The position numbers were made by a program, and so were the translations under genes. Of a stretch of DNA of 62,699 nt, positions 46,060-55,266 are shown piece after piece. This stretch comes from UMGS1889 sp900556055. Lineage in GTDB: Bacteria; Bacillota; Clostridia; Oscillospirales; Ruminococcaceae. The first letter of the stretch is position 1. Each line of letters starts with the position of its first letter. Below the pieces are notes generated by a model that saw only the letters and a list, made by a program, of their open reading frames with translations, did not search any database and was not told where the DNA came from. Where the stretch lies: positions 1-62,699 of the forward strand of contig CABQEV010000012.1 in NCBI GenBank assembly GCA_902463265.1, read 5' to 3'.

Positions 46060-46293
46060 ATGAATAAAGCCATAAATCTGCAGGATGTTTTTCTTAATCA
46101 GGCAAGAAAAGACAAGATCCCCGTTACGGTTTTCCTTACAAACGGCTATCAGTTCAAGGGTATGGTCAAGGGATTTGACAGCTATGTTGTTATTCTTGAA
46201 TGTGACGGAAAGCAGAATCTTGTTTTCAAGCATGCTATCTCTACTATAATTCCATATAAAACCATCTCGATTCTTGATAATGATGATAAATAA
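46060..46293 (+). CDS. hfq: RNA chaperone Hfq
   Basis: 77 aa. Seen: the Sm1 core LNQARKDKIPVTVFLTNGYQ with the Q and F residues that bind uridine, and the Sm2 motif FKHAIST (family YKHAIST). Short C-terminal tail, as in Gram-positives. AAAGGA is 9 nt before the ATG at 46060. Located behind miaA as in most bacteria. Confidence 0.97.
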   Translation: MNKAINLQDVFLNQARKDKIPVTVFLTNGYQFKGMVKGFDSYVVILECDGKQNLVFKHAISTIIPYKTISILDNDDK

Positions 46294-46310
46294 AAAGGAC
46301 TGAACAGCTT

Positions 46311-47648
46311 ATGAACTCTGTAATGATGCGTGTTCTGGTGTTCCTGATATCGGTTTTTATACTGATAACGGTGTTCAGCCAGGTCTATCATATATTTGAC
46401 AACAAATATAAAACAGAGACTGCGTATGTGTATTCATCAGCTGAAAGTGCGGTTTTCAAGGGGGTTTACATTCGTAAAGAAACACCTGTGCCTTACAGCG
46501 GACGTGGAGTTGTCAGCTACACCAGTCCTGACGGAAGCAAATTTTCCAAGGATTCCGTGATCGCAGAGGTGTATAACAATGAAAACCAGATCTCTGTAAA
46601 TCAGCAGATAAAAGAGCTGACCGAGGAGCGTGATCTACTGCTTGAAGTTCAGAACCCCGGAACGGTCGCTCTTGCGGAACCCGACTTTCTTTCGGAAAGG
46701 ATCGACGAAAAATATCGCACGATCACTTCTCTTATTGCCAAAAAGCAGTATGACGAAGTCGAAAAGGAACGCAATGAGCTTATGAAGCTGATGTGCATAC
46801 TGAGACTTGCCGTTGAAACTGAAACCGATTATAACGACCGCATCAACACGCTTGATACGCAGATCAATTCACTTCAGGCAAGGCAGACAGCTCCTGTTGA
46901 AGAAGTTACTGTCAGCGAAGGCGGATATTTCGTCAGCTATATAGATGGATATGAAACCGAGCTTTCACCGGACAAACTGGATTCACTGACTGTCAGCAGA
47001 CTTAAAGAGATCACATCCGATAAATCCGAGCATGAAAGCGGGGGATATATCGGAAAAATGATCGATGGATACAAATGGAATATGGCTGGCGTTATCGACA
47101 ATTCCGAGGGAATCTTTACGGTCAGCAGTGAGGTCAAGCTTAATCTCAGCTCATCAAAGGTACCTGTCAGTGCAGTTATCGAGGATATCATAGCAAGTGA
47201 TAATCCCCATGAAAGCATAGTTATCCTGTCGTGTGATGTGCTTACATATGATCTTGTTCAGCACAGAACAGAGCGTGTGGAAATGGTACTGAACGATTTC
47301 GAGGGAATCAAGGTGCCGAACGAAGCAATAAGATTCAACAGGAACAATGAGCGCGGAGTATATGTGAAGCTCGGTCAGAGAATCGCATTCAAAAAGATAG
47401 ATTCTGTTTTTGACGGAGAAGATTATATTCTCTCAAGAATAACTTCTGATGGAAGTTATCTGGCGGTTTATGAGGATATTATTGTTGAAGGGGTGAATAC
47501 AAATGAGTTCCTTGAAACCGAAGACGAGATCAACGGATCCGACACAACAGCCGAAACAACAGGAGGAGGCGAGCCTGAATCAGCTGAGTCAACAACCGAA
47601 ACAGCAGTATCAGAATCCTCTTCCGGAAGTTCCGAACCAGCGGCGTGA
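46311..47648 (+). CDS. HlyD-like membrane-anchored protein of the division cluster
   Basis: 445 aa. One N-terminal helix (about 7-27), then an adaptor-like extracellular region with a split barrel/lipoyl-like part (GVVSYTSPDGSKFSKDSVIAEVY) and a coiled-coil hairpin (about 98-195). It resembles the HlyD-family proteins often found upstream of yggS-sepF in Clostridia; role unknown, likely envelope. The last ~45 residues are an E/S/T/G-rich low-complexity tail whose DNA is also open in the yggS frame. Confidence 0.8.
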   Translation: MNSVMMRVLVFLISVFILITVFSQVYHIFDNKYKTETAYVYSSAESAVFKGVYIRKETPVPYSGRGVVSYTSPDGSKFSKDSVIAEVYNNENQISVNQQIKELTEERDLLLEVQNPGTVALAEPDFLSERIDEKYRTITSLIAKKQYDEVEKERNELMKLMCILRLAVETETDYNDRINTLDTQINSLQARQTAPVEEVTVSEGGYFVSYIDGYETELSPDKLDSLTVSRLKEITSDKSEHESGGYIGKMIDGYKWNMAGVIDNSEGIFTVSSEVKLNLSSSKVPVSAVIEDIIASDNPHESIVILSCDVLTYDLVQHRTERVEMVLNDFEGIKVPNEAIRFNRNNERGVYVKLGQRIAFKKIDSVFDGEDYILSRITSDGSYLAVYEDIIVEGVNTNEFLETEDEINGSDTTAETTGGGEPESAESTTETAVSESSSGSSEPAA

Positions 47649-48321
47649 TGAGATCCTGTCTAATATAGAGCAGATACGTTACGAGGTCGGTGAGGCTATG
47701 GCAAAATACCGCAGCAGCAGTGACATCGTAAATATCATGGCGGTAACAAAAACGGTTCCGCCGCAGGATGTGAATATTGCGATAGGCGAGGGGCTTACGC
47801 TCCTTGGCGAAAACCGTGTTCAGGAATATCTTGAAAAGAGAGATTTCTACACTAAGCCGCATGAACTTCATATCATTGGACATCTGCAGACAAACAAAGT
47901 AAAATATATCGCAGAAGATGCGGATATGATCGAATCGGTCGACAGCGTAAAGCTTGCAGCCGAGATCGACAGGCAGTGCGCTAAGATCGGAAAGGTCATG
48001 CCGATACTCTGTGAAGTAAATATCGGAGGGGAAGAGTCCAAAAGCGGAATATCTCCTCAGAATATCTATGATTTGTTGTGCGAAATTTCACAATATAAAA
48101 ATATTTCAGTAAAAGGTTTGATGACGATCCCTCCAAAGGGCGATTGTGAAAAATTTTTTTGCAAAATGCAGGAACTTTTTATTGACATTCGGGACAAAAA
48201 CATAGATAATATAAGTATGTCCGTTTTATCCATGGGAATGTCTCATGACTATCCGCTTGCGATAAAATACGGTTCAAATGTTGTCAGAATAGGAACAAGG
48301 CTTTTCGGAGCCAGAAAATAA
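47503..48321 (+). CDS. yggS: YggS-family PLP homeostasis protein
   Basis: 272 aa as drawn. A fold-III alanine-racemase-like barrel; conserved VNIMAVTKTVPP contains the PLP lysine, with GENRVQEYLEK, IGHLQTNK and MSMGMSHDYPLAI. YggS (YlmE/PLPBP) buffers pyridoxal phosphate. The domain proper begins at about codon 47. Upstream lie 46 Q/P-rich codons overlapping the HlyD-like tail. Possible starts: ATG 47503 (AAGGGG, 9 nt) or CTG 47575 (AGGAGG at 47561-47566, 8 nt). The ATG at 47648, which overlaps the upstream stop, is in a different frame that ends at once. Confidence 0.88.
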   Translation: MSSLKPKTRSTDPTQQPKQQEEASLNQLSQQPKQQYQNPLPEVPNQRRDEILSNIEQIRYEVGEAMAKYRSSSDIVNIMAVTKTVPPQDVNIAIGEGLTLLGENRVQEYLEKRDFYTKPHELHIIGHLQTNKVKYIAEDADMIESVDSVKLAAEIDRQCAKIGKVMPILCEVNIGGEESKSGISPQNIYDLLCEISQYKNISVKGLMTIPPKGDCEKFFCKMQELFIDIRDKNIDNISMSVLSMGMSHDYPLAIKYGSNVVRIGTRLFGARK

Positions 48322-48337
48322 TGTGGAGGAATTAATT

Positions 48338-48778
48338 ATGGGATTTCTGGATACAATCAAGGGTGCATTTGCTGTAGGTGACGATTACGACGACAGAGAT
48401 GATTATGAGGAATATGATGACAGCAGGGATACTCGCAGCAGCAGAAAGGCAAATGACGATAAGGTCAACCGTTCTATAAATATCACAGCAACAGCTCAGC
48501 TTCAGGTAATTCTTGTTAAGCCTGAAAAGTACTCCGATACAAAGCAGATCGCCGATCATCTTAACGACAAAAAGACTGTTGTACTTAATCTTGAGTCAAC
48601 TACACCTGATGTCACAAGAAGGATCATTGACTTTCTCGGCGGTGTTGCATACGCTAACGGCGGAAATATCAAGCCTATCGCAAACAACACATTTATCATT
48701 ACTCCCTACAATGTAGGATTTGTGGGCGAAGATCTTGTGGGCGAGCTTGAAAATAACGGCGTATTCTTTGACAGATGA
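48338..48778 (+). CDS. sepF: Cell division protein SepF
   Basis: 146 aa. N-terminal amphipathic helix (MGFLDTIKGAFAV) for membrane binding, an acidic D/E/Y-rich linker and the SepF core with VILVKPEKYSDTKQIADHL and VLNLESTTPDVTRRIIDFL. Ties FtsZ to the membrane in Gram-positives. ATG at 48338 has GGAGG 8 nt upstream. ATGA overlap with ylmH. Confidence 0.96.
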   Translation: MGFLDTIKGAFAVGDDYDDRDDYEEYDDSRDTRSSRKANDDKVNRSINITATAQLQVILVKPEKYSDTKQIADHLNDKKTVVLNLESTTPDVTRRIIDFLGGVAYANGGNIKPIANNTFIITPYNVGFVGEDLVGELENNGVFFDR

Positions 48779-49554
48779 TCGTTCCCGAAAAGTTTCTTAA
48801 AAGCCTTGCGGACGATGATGAAAGGATATTTGCACGGCATATCATAGATCTTTATGAACTGTGTGAAAAGAGACGTTCTCCGACATTTTCATCTTTTATG
48901 GATATGCGCAGAAGAGTTGTCTGCGAAGAGCTGTTGTCACTTATCAAGGCTGACGGATATGCGTTTTTCGGCGGATATGAAAATGCTGAAAGAACGGCTG
49001 TCGGATTTTTCCCTGAGTATTCCGAACCCGATGAATCTGATTTCCCGATTTGCTGTGTAAAATACTGTTTCAGGAAATCTGATGAGCTGTCTCACAGAGA
49101 TATTTTAGGCGCACTCATGTCGCTGAGGATAAAGCGTGAAATGACGGGCGATATTCTGATCGGTGAAGGAAAAGCGGAGGTAATGGTGTGCAATACCGTT
49201 GCCGGCGATGCGGAGGGGATAGTCAAGATCGGCAGGATCGGAGTGTCATCATCCGTTATCGACAGACCCGACATCATCAGAAAAGAAAGTTTTCAGGAAA
49301 TATCGGGAACAGTTTCTTCAATGAGACTTGACTGCATTGCAGCTTTGGCGATGAATGTCAGCCGTGAAAAAGCATCAGCTGCTTTAAAAGGCGAACGTGT
49401 TGCGGTCAATTATCGGACAGTTACCGATAATGACAGCAGGATATCTGAGGGAGATATAATATCCGTCAGAGGAAGCGGAAAGTTTATTGTCAGGGAGATC
49501 GGCGGGGAAACAAGAAAAGGCAGGATCCATATCATACTTGCTAAATATGTATGA
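48775..49554 (+). CDS. ylmH: YlmH-like S4-domain RNA-binding protein (RqcP2-like)
   Basis: 259 aa. An N-terminal YlmH domain (FFGGYENAERTAVGFFPEY) and a C-terminal S4 fold (MRLDCIAALAMNVSREKASAALKGERVAVNY, about 179-230). YlmH binds 50S-peptidyl-tRNA complexes in ribosome rescue in B. subtilis. Position between sepF and divIVA is conserved. Confidence 0.93.
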   Translation: MIVPEKFLKSLADDDERIFARHIIDLYELCEKRRSPTFSSFMDMRRRVVCEELLSLIKADGYAFFGGYENAERTAVGFFPEYSEPDESDFPICCVKYCFRKSDELSHRDILGALMSLRIKREMTGDILIGEGKAEVMVCNTVAGDAEGIVKIGRIGVSSSVIDRPDIIRKESFQEISGTVSSMRLDCIAALAMNVSREKASAALKGERVAVNYRTVTDNDSRISEGDIISVRGSGKFIVREIGGETRKGRIHIILAKYV

Positions 49555-49567
49555 TATAAAATATAAT
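49538..49567 (+). promoter_or_regulatory. Possible internal promoter of divIVA
   Basis: TTGCTA (49538-49543), 18 nt, TATAAT (49562-49567), overlapping the end of ylmH. Confidence 0.4.
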
Positions 49568-49585
49568 AGAAAAGAGGGCTATTTT

Positions 49586-50125
49586 ATGATAAGCGCAAAG
49601 GAAATTACAAGCAAGCAGTTTGATAAAGCGACTTTCGGCTATAAGCCTGAAGAGGTCGATGATATACTGCGTGAGGCTGCGCTGACCATTTCTCAGCTTC
49701 AGAAGGAAAAGGAAGAGACTGACAAGAAGATAGAGATCCTTGTCGAAAAGATCCGTGAATACAAGAATGACGAGGATGCGCTCAAAGACGCTCTTCTCGG
49801 TGCTCAGAAGCAGGGAAGACTCGTTATTGCGGAAGCAGAGGAAACAGCAAAGAAGATCATTGCTGATGCAAATTATCAGGCTGACCGTATTATAGGCTCT
49901 ACAAAGGTAGATATTGAAAAGGAGAAGCTCTGTCTTGCAAAGATGAAGCAGGAGGTTTCTGATTTTAAGGCGGGTCTGCTTGATATGTACAGAGATCATC
50001 TTGCTAAGATCACTGAAATGCCCGATTATGATGAAGGAACAGAAGAGGTCGAAGAAACACCGGCTGATGACGATGCAACCAAGATTATGGATGCACCGGT
50101 CAGCGAAGCTGATTCTGCCAAGTAA
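49586..50125 (+). CDS. divIVA: DivIVA-family pole/septum protein
   Basis: 179 aa. N-terminal lipid-binding DivIVA motif (ISAKEITSKQFDKATFGYKPEEVD) and a long coiled coil (about 30-150), ending in an acidic tail. Marks negatively curved membrane at poles and septa. GAGGG precedes the ATG at 49586; the longer frame reaching back into ylmH is not used. Confidence 0.95.
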   Translation: MISAKEITSKQFDKATFGYKPEEVDDILREAALTISQLQKEKEETDKKIEILVEKIREYKNDEDALKDALLGAQKQGRLVIAEAEETAKKIIADANYQADRIIGSTKVDIEKEKLCLAKMKQEVSDFKAGLLDMYRDHLAKITEMPDYDEGTEEVEETPADDDATKIMDAPVSEADSAK

Positions 50126-50163
50126 TATTATCTGACCATTGTGTCATTAAGGAGAGTTAGGAA

Positions 50164-52971
50164 ATGTCTCAGGATTATAACAACACCATAAATCTTCCCG
50201 AAACAGGTTTTTCGATGAGAGGTAATCTTCCTCAGAAAGAACCTGTAATGCAGGAGGAGTGGGATAAGAACCGTCTTTATTACAAGATGATCGAAAAGAA
50301 CAAGGGTCTGCCCGAATATATTCTTCATGACGGACCTCCGTATGCTAACGGAAGTATCCATCTCGGAACTGCTCTTAACAAGGTACTCAAGGATATTATC
50401 GTTAAATATAAGAATATGAGCGGCTTTTGCTCACCGTATGTTCCCGGTTGGGATACACATGGTCTGCCGATCGAGCTGAAGGCTATGAAGGCTATCGGCG
50501 TTGAAAACGGTGCTATTCCTCCTGTTGAACTGAGAAAGCACTGCAAAGAGTTTGCTATGACTCATGTTAAGAATCAGATGGCTCAGTTCAAGCGTCTCGG
50601 ATGCCTTGGTGATTATGATAATCCTTACCTGACACTTCGTCCCGAATATGAGGCTCGTCAGGTAAAAGTATTCGGTAAAATGGCTAAGGACGGCTATATG
50701 TACAAGGGACTCAAGCCTGTTTACTGGTGCCCCGATTGTAATACAGCTCTTGCTGAGGCTGAGATCGAATACTCAAACGATCCCTGCAACTCTATCTTTG
50801 TTAAGTTCAATGTAACAGATGACAAGGGCGTGTTTGCTCCTCTCGGACTTGATCTGAAGGATGTTTATTTTGTTATCTGGACAACAACAACATGGACTAT
50901 CCCCGGCAACCTTGCTATCTGCGTAGGTCCTGATTATGATTATACACTTGTAAAGGCTAACGGCGAATATTATGTAATGGCTGCTGAGCTCGTTTCTTCA
51001 GTTATGAAGACAGCAGGCATTGAAGAATATGAAACAATAGGCTGCTTCAGAGGAAGCGAACTTGAACATATCCAGACAAAGCATCCTCTTTATGACCGTC
51101 CGTCGCCTGTTATTGTCGGCGATCACGTTACTCTTGAAAGCGGTACAGGCTGCGTTCATACTGCTCCCGGTTACGGTGTTGAGGACTTTGAGGTCTGCAA
51201 GAAGTATGATGATATCGGAATTATCGTATGCGTAGATTCAAAGGGCAAACAGACGGCTGAAGCAGGCGAATTCGAGGGCATGGATACCAATGAAGCTAAC
51301 AAGGCTATCGCAAAGCGCCTCGAAGAAGAACACGCACTTCTGGCTATGGAAAAGATCGTCCATCAGTATCCTCACTGCTGGCGCTGCAACAGTCCTATCA
51401 TCTACCGTGCAACAGAGCAGTGGTTCTGTTCGGTAAACGGATTCAAGGACGAAGCTGTAAAGGCTATCGAATCTGTTCAGTGGATACCTTCATGGGGCGA
51501 GGACAGAATCAAGGGCATGGTAAGAGACAGAAGTGACTGGTGTATCTCCCGTCAGAGGACATGGGGTGTTCCTATCCCTGTTATCTACTGTAAGGACTGC
51601 CATAAGCCTATCATCACAGACGAAACAATAGATGCTATTTCCGATCTGTTCCGTGCAAAGGGTTCCGATGCTTGGTATACTGAGGATCTCAAGGATTTCA
51701 TTCCCGCAGATACAAAGTGTGAGTGCGGCTGCACCGAATTCACAAAGGAATATGACATCATGGACGTATGGTTCGACAGCGGTGTTTCACATACATCCGT
51801 GCTTGATGAATATGATAATCTTCATTCACCTGCTGATCTGTATCTTGAAGGTGCGGACCAGTACAGAGGCTGGTTCCAGTCCTCACTGCTGACCTCAGTT
51901 GTTTACAAGGGACGCGCTCCTTACAAAGCTGTCTGCACACACGGCTGGGTAGTTGACGGTCAGGGCAGAGCTATGCATAAGTCTCTCGGAAACGGTATCG
52001 ATCCTAACGAGATCTACGATAAATACGGTGCTGATATCCTCAGACTGTGGACAGCATCTTCCGATTATCATTCGGATATAAGAATTTCCAAGGAGATCCT
52101 TGCTCAGCTTTCAGATATGTACAAGAAAATCAGAAACACAGCAAGATTTATGCTTGGAAACCTCTCAAACAAGAGCGGATTTGATCCCGATAAGGACAGC
52201 GTTCCAGTAAGTGAGCTGCATGAGATAGACAAGTGGGCTCTTCTCCGTCTTAATCAGCTTATCGAAAAGGTAAAGGCTGCTTATGATGCATTTGATTTCC
52301 ATATCGTGCTTCACAGCATCCACAACTTCTGCATTGTTGATATGTCAAGCTTCTATCTTGATATAATCAAGGACAGACTTTACTGCACAGCTGAAAAGTC
52401 TAAGGACAGACGTGCTGCACAGACTGCAATGTATACAATTCTGAGCGCAGTTTCCAGAATGCTTGCTCCTATCCTTGCATTCACTTCCGAGGAGATCTGG
52501 AAGTATATGCCTCATTCATCTTCCGATGATAAGGAAAGCATTCTGCTTAATAAGATGCCTGAGCCTGTTGATGTTTCGGTATCCGATGAATTCAAGGCTA
52601 AGTGGGAACTTATCTACGATCTGAGAGCAAGCGTCACAAAGGCACTTGAACTCAAGCGTGCAGAAAAGTTTATCGGTGCATCTCTTGAAGCAAAGGTCAC
52701 ACTTCACATTGCTGATAAGGCTATGTTCGATAAGATCAGTGCATTTGCTGACATCCTTCCTGCTGTATTCATCGTATCTGCTGTTGATGTTCAGAACAAT
52801 ACTGACGGTGAATTCAAGGCCGAGGGAATTGACGGAGATGTATCATTCAGCGTAGAGAAGGCTGCCGGAAATAAGTGCGAGCGCTGCTGGTGCTATTCCG
52901 AAACAGTCGGCGAAAATGCTGAGCATCCCACACTTTGCAAGCGCTGTGCTTCCGAGATAGCGAAAATATAA
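50164..52971 (+). CDS. ileS: Isoleucyl-tRNA synthetase
   Basis: 935-aa class I synthetase. Seen: HIGH region HDGPPYANGSIHLG at 55-68, editing domain (CP1) in the middle, WCISRQRTWGVPIP, the KMSKS loop as AMHKS (603-607), and the C-terminal zinc finger CERCWC...CKRC. No T-box leader fits in the 38-nt gap after divIVA, so it is probably co-transcribed with the division cluster. Confidence 0.98.
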   Translation: MSQDYNNTINLPETGFSMRGNLPQKEPVMQEEWDKNRLYYKMIEKNKGLPEYILHDGPPYANGSIHLGTALNKVLKDIIVKYKNMSGFCSPYVPGWDTHGLPIELKAMKAIGVENGAIPPVELRKHCKEFAMTHVKNQMAQFKRLGCLGDYDNPYLTLRPEYEARQVKVFGKMAKDGYMYKGLKPVYWCPDCNTALAEAEIEYSNDPCNSIFVKFNVTDDKGVFAPLGLDLKDVYFVIWTTTTWTIPGNLAICVGPDYDYTLVKANGEYYVMAAELVSSVMKTAGIEEYETIGCFRGSELEHIQTKHPLYDRPSPVIVGDHVTLESGTGCVHTAPGYGVEDFEVCKKYDDIGIIVCVDSKGKQTAEAGEFEGMDTNEANKAIAKRLEEEHALLAMEKIVHQYPHCWRCNSPIIYRATEQWFCSVNGFKDEAVKAIESVQWIPSWGEDRIKGMVRDRSDWCISRQRTWGVPIPVIYCKDCHKPIITDETIDAISDLFRAKGSDAWYTEDLKDFIPADTKCECGCTEFTKEYDIMDVWFDSGVSHTSVLDEYDNLHSPADLYLEGADQYRGWFQSSLLTSVVYKGRAPYKAVCTHGWVVDGQGRAMHKSLGNGIDPNEIYDKYGADILRLWTASSDYHSDIRISKEILAQLSDMYKKIRNTARFMLGNLSNKSGFDPDKDSVPVSELHEIDKWALLRLNQLIEKVKAAYDAFDFHIVLHSIHNFCIVDMSSFYLDIIKDRLYCTAEKSKDRRAAQTAMYTILSAVSRMLAPILAFTSEEIWKYMPHSSSDDKESILLNKMPEPVDVSVSDEFKAKWELIYDLRASVTKALELKRAEKFIGASLEAKVTLHIADKAMFDKISAFADILPAVFIVSAVDVQNNTDGEFKAEGIDGDVSFSVEKAAGNKCERCWCYSETVGENAEHPTLCKRCASEIAKI

Positions 52972-53005
52972 TGTCTGCTGCAAATGCGGCGAACAAAGGA
53001 AGTTT

Positions 53006-53521
53006 ATGGTTTTTATAATTATTGCGGTAATTGCCCTGCTGATAGGTGCTGACCAGCTTTTTAAATTTCTGGCAGTAAAATATCTGCAGGGTCAGGGACC
53101 GAAGGATTTTATAAAGTTCGGTGACTTTGATGTTCTCGGACTCAGCTACTGCGAAAACAGAGGAGCGGCATTTTCAAGCTTCAGCGGTCAGAAATGGCTG
53201 CTTATCGGGCTGACAGGCATCATGATAATCGCTATCTCTGTTTATCTGATAAGAATGAAGGAACGTCATCCTCTTGCTGTTACCAGCTTAACCATGGTGA
53301 TCGCCGGAGGAATAGGCAATCTGATCGACAGGATAAGGATCGGCTACGTTGTGGACTATTTTGAAGTCAGAATGTTCCGTTTTGCAATATTTAACTTTGC
53401 AGATATCCTTGTTGTATGCGGCGTGATACTTTATCTTGTTTATATGCTGTTTATCGAAGGCAGAGGAAAAGCCGATAAAAATGCTTCCGAAAGCGGGGAC
53501 AGCTCAGATGGAAACGCTTGA
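53006..53521 (+). CDS. lspA: Lipoprotein signal peptidase (SPase II)
   Basis: 171 aa with four helices. Catalytic aspartates Asp108 in GGIGNLIDRI and Asp133 in FNFADIL, plus conserved NRGAAFS. Cleaves signal peptides from lipoproteins modified by Lgt (encoded at 1026-2111). AAAGGA precedes the ATG. The end overlaps rluD by 14 bp. Confidence 0.97.
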   Translation: MVFIIIAVIALLIGADQLFKFLAVKYLQGQGPKDFIKFGDFDVLGLSYCENRGAAFSSFSGQKWLLIGLTGIMIIAISVYLIRMKERHPLAVTSLTMVIAGGIGNLIDRIRIGYVVDYFEVRMFRFAIFNFADILVVCGVILYLVYMLFIEGRGKADKNASESGDSSDGNA

Positions 53522-54431
53522 ATTTATTCCCGCCGATATAGAGGAAACTCAGCGTATAGACAAATGGGTGTGTGCTGAGGAAAATGAAAGCGGTCTGTCA
53601 CGCTCAGGACTTCAAAAGCTTATAAAAGATGAGGCAGTTTCCGTAAACGGAAAGCTCATAAGCAAAAGCAGCTTTCCGATAAAAAACGGTGATATCATTC
53701 TGATAACAGTGCCTGATCCTGTTGAGCTTGACGTTAAACCGCAGAATATTCCCCTTGAAATCGTGTATGAAGATAATGACCTTCTGGTGGTCAATAAGCC
53801 TAAGGGAATGGTCGTTCATCCTGCTCCGGGAAACTACGACGGAACACTTGTCAATGCATTGATGTATCACTGCAAGGGAAGACTTTCGTCAATAAACGGA
53901 GTGATCCGCCCGGGAATCGTGCACAGGATCGACAAGCTTACAAGCGGCCTGCTTATTGTGGCAAAAACCGATGCTGCTCATGCAGGACTTGCCGAGCAAA
54001 TAAAAAATCACACATTTACACGGGAATATCAGGCGATCGTCTGCGGACATCTCAAAGGGCAGACAGGAACGCTTGATTATCCGATAGGCAGACATCCTGT
54101 TGACAGGAAGAAAATGTGTGTGACCGATAAAAATTCAAAACATGCTGTTACGCACTATACTGTGCTGGAAGAATTCCGCGGATACTCGCTTGTTTCGCTG
54201 AAGCTTGAAACGGGAAGGACGCATCAGATCCGCGTTCATATGTCCTATATCGGTCATCCTGTCCTCGGAGATGAGGTGTACGGCAAACCATACAAGGGCA
54301 TAGATGGGCAGTGCCTTCATGCAAAAAAAATAGGTTTTATTCACCCGATCACAGGCGGGTATCTTGAATTTGACAGTGAGCTGCCCGATTATTTCACAAA
54401 AATTCTCAAGGGATTAAGGAATGGTTTATGA
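53508..54431 (+). CDS. rluD: RluD-type 23S rRNA pseudouridine synthase
   Basis: 307 aa. N-terminal S4 domain (about 14-75) and RluA-family catalytic domain with Asp142 in HRIDKLTSGLLIVAKT, GRTHQIRVHMSYIGHPVLGD and LHAKKIGFIHP. Makes pseudouridines in helix 69. The ATG at 53508 is inside lspA; an earlier in-frame ATG at 53436 lies deep in lspA without support. ATGA overlap with the next gene. Confidence 0.94.
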   Translation: METLEFIPADIEETQRIDKWVCAEENESGLSRSGLQKLIKDEAVSVNGKLISKSSFPIKNGDIILITVPDPVELDVKPQNIPLEIVYEDNDLLVVNKPKGMVVHPAPGNYDGTLVNALMYHCKGRLSSINGVIRPGIVHRIDKLTSGLLIVAKTDAAHAGLAEQIKNHTFTREYQAIVCGHLKGQTGTLDYPIGRHPVDRKKMCVTDKNSKHAVTHYTVLEEFRGYSLVSLKLETGRTHQIRVHMSYIGHPVLGDEVYGKPYKGIDGQCLHAKKIGFIHPITGGYLEFDSELPDYFTKILKGLRNGL

Positions 54432-55252
54432 AAAGCAATTTAAACGGATACCTGCTGATGACAGACCTTGACGGAACGCTTCTTCCATCAAGCAAAATAC
54501 TGTCAGAAAAGGACATAAAAGCCATTGCATGTTTCCGTGAACTCGGCGGAAAATTTTCCATTGCGACAGGCCGTACTTTTGAATCTGCACGTCAGTATTT
54601 TGACGATCTGACTCCGGATCTGCCGATAATCCTCTGCAACGGCGGAGTAATTTATGACTGCAGTCAGCACAAGGCGCTGTGGTCGAAAACCCTTCCGCCC
54701 GAAACTCGGGATATTGTTTCCGAAGTGCTGACGGAATTCCCCGAAGTTTGCGCTGAAATAGATATGGAAAATGCGATCTATGCCGTTCATCTTAACGATC
54801 ACGAACGCTATCATATGAAGATCTCAAAATCTGAAAATATCGTTCGGCAATGTGAGCTTGATGAGATCCCTGACGGGTGGTTCAAAGTGCTTTTTGCAAT
54901 GCCTGAGGATATTATCCCGAAAATAGTGAAATTTGCAAATGACAGAAAATACAGCGGAGCTGATTTCGTTGTATCAAGCAAAACATATTACGAGATCCTT
55001 CCTTCCAATATTTCAAAGGGCTCGGCACTTGAACTGCTTCGCTCGGAATATGGTTTCGATAAATATAAGATCGCTGCGATAGGCGATTATGACAACGACC
55101 TGACTATGGTGAAAACCGCTGATCTGGGTGCTGCACCGTCAAGCGCACAGGAAATTGTCAGGAAGTCCGCAGATCTGGTTTTAAGAAGTTCATGCGAGGA
55201 AAATGCCGTCGCAGAACTGATTGAATACATTATTCAAAATGATAATTTTTAA
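54428..55252 (+). CDS. Cof-type HAD-superfamily phosphatase
   Basis: 274 aa. HAD motif I DLDGTLL (about 14-20), motif II ATGR, a C2-type cap, and motif III/IV GDYDNDLTMVKTADLGAA. Members of this group dephosphorylate sugar phosphates or flavin/PLP; substrate not decided. Coupled to rluD by ATGA. Confidence 0.9.
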   Translation: MKSNLNGYLLMTDLDGTLLPSSKILSEKDIKAIACFRELGGKFSIATGRTFESARQYFDDLTPDLPIILCNGGVIYDCSQHKALWSKTLPPETRDIVSEVLTEFPEVCAEIDMENAIYAVHLNDHERYHMKISKSENIVRQCELDEIPDGWFKVLFAMPEDIIPKIVKFANDRKYSGADFVVSSKTYYEILPSNISKGSALELLRSEYGFDKYKIAAIGDYDNDLTMVKTADLGAAPSSAQEIVRKSADLVLRSSCEENAVAELIEYIIQNDNF

Positions 55253-55266
55253 TCGGAGGTAAAAAT

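Noticed and set aside
50126..50163. T-box before ileS
   Set aside because: Only 38 nt separate divIVA and ileS, too short.
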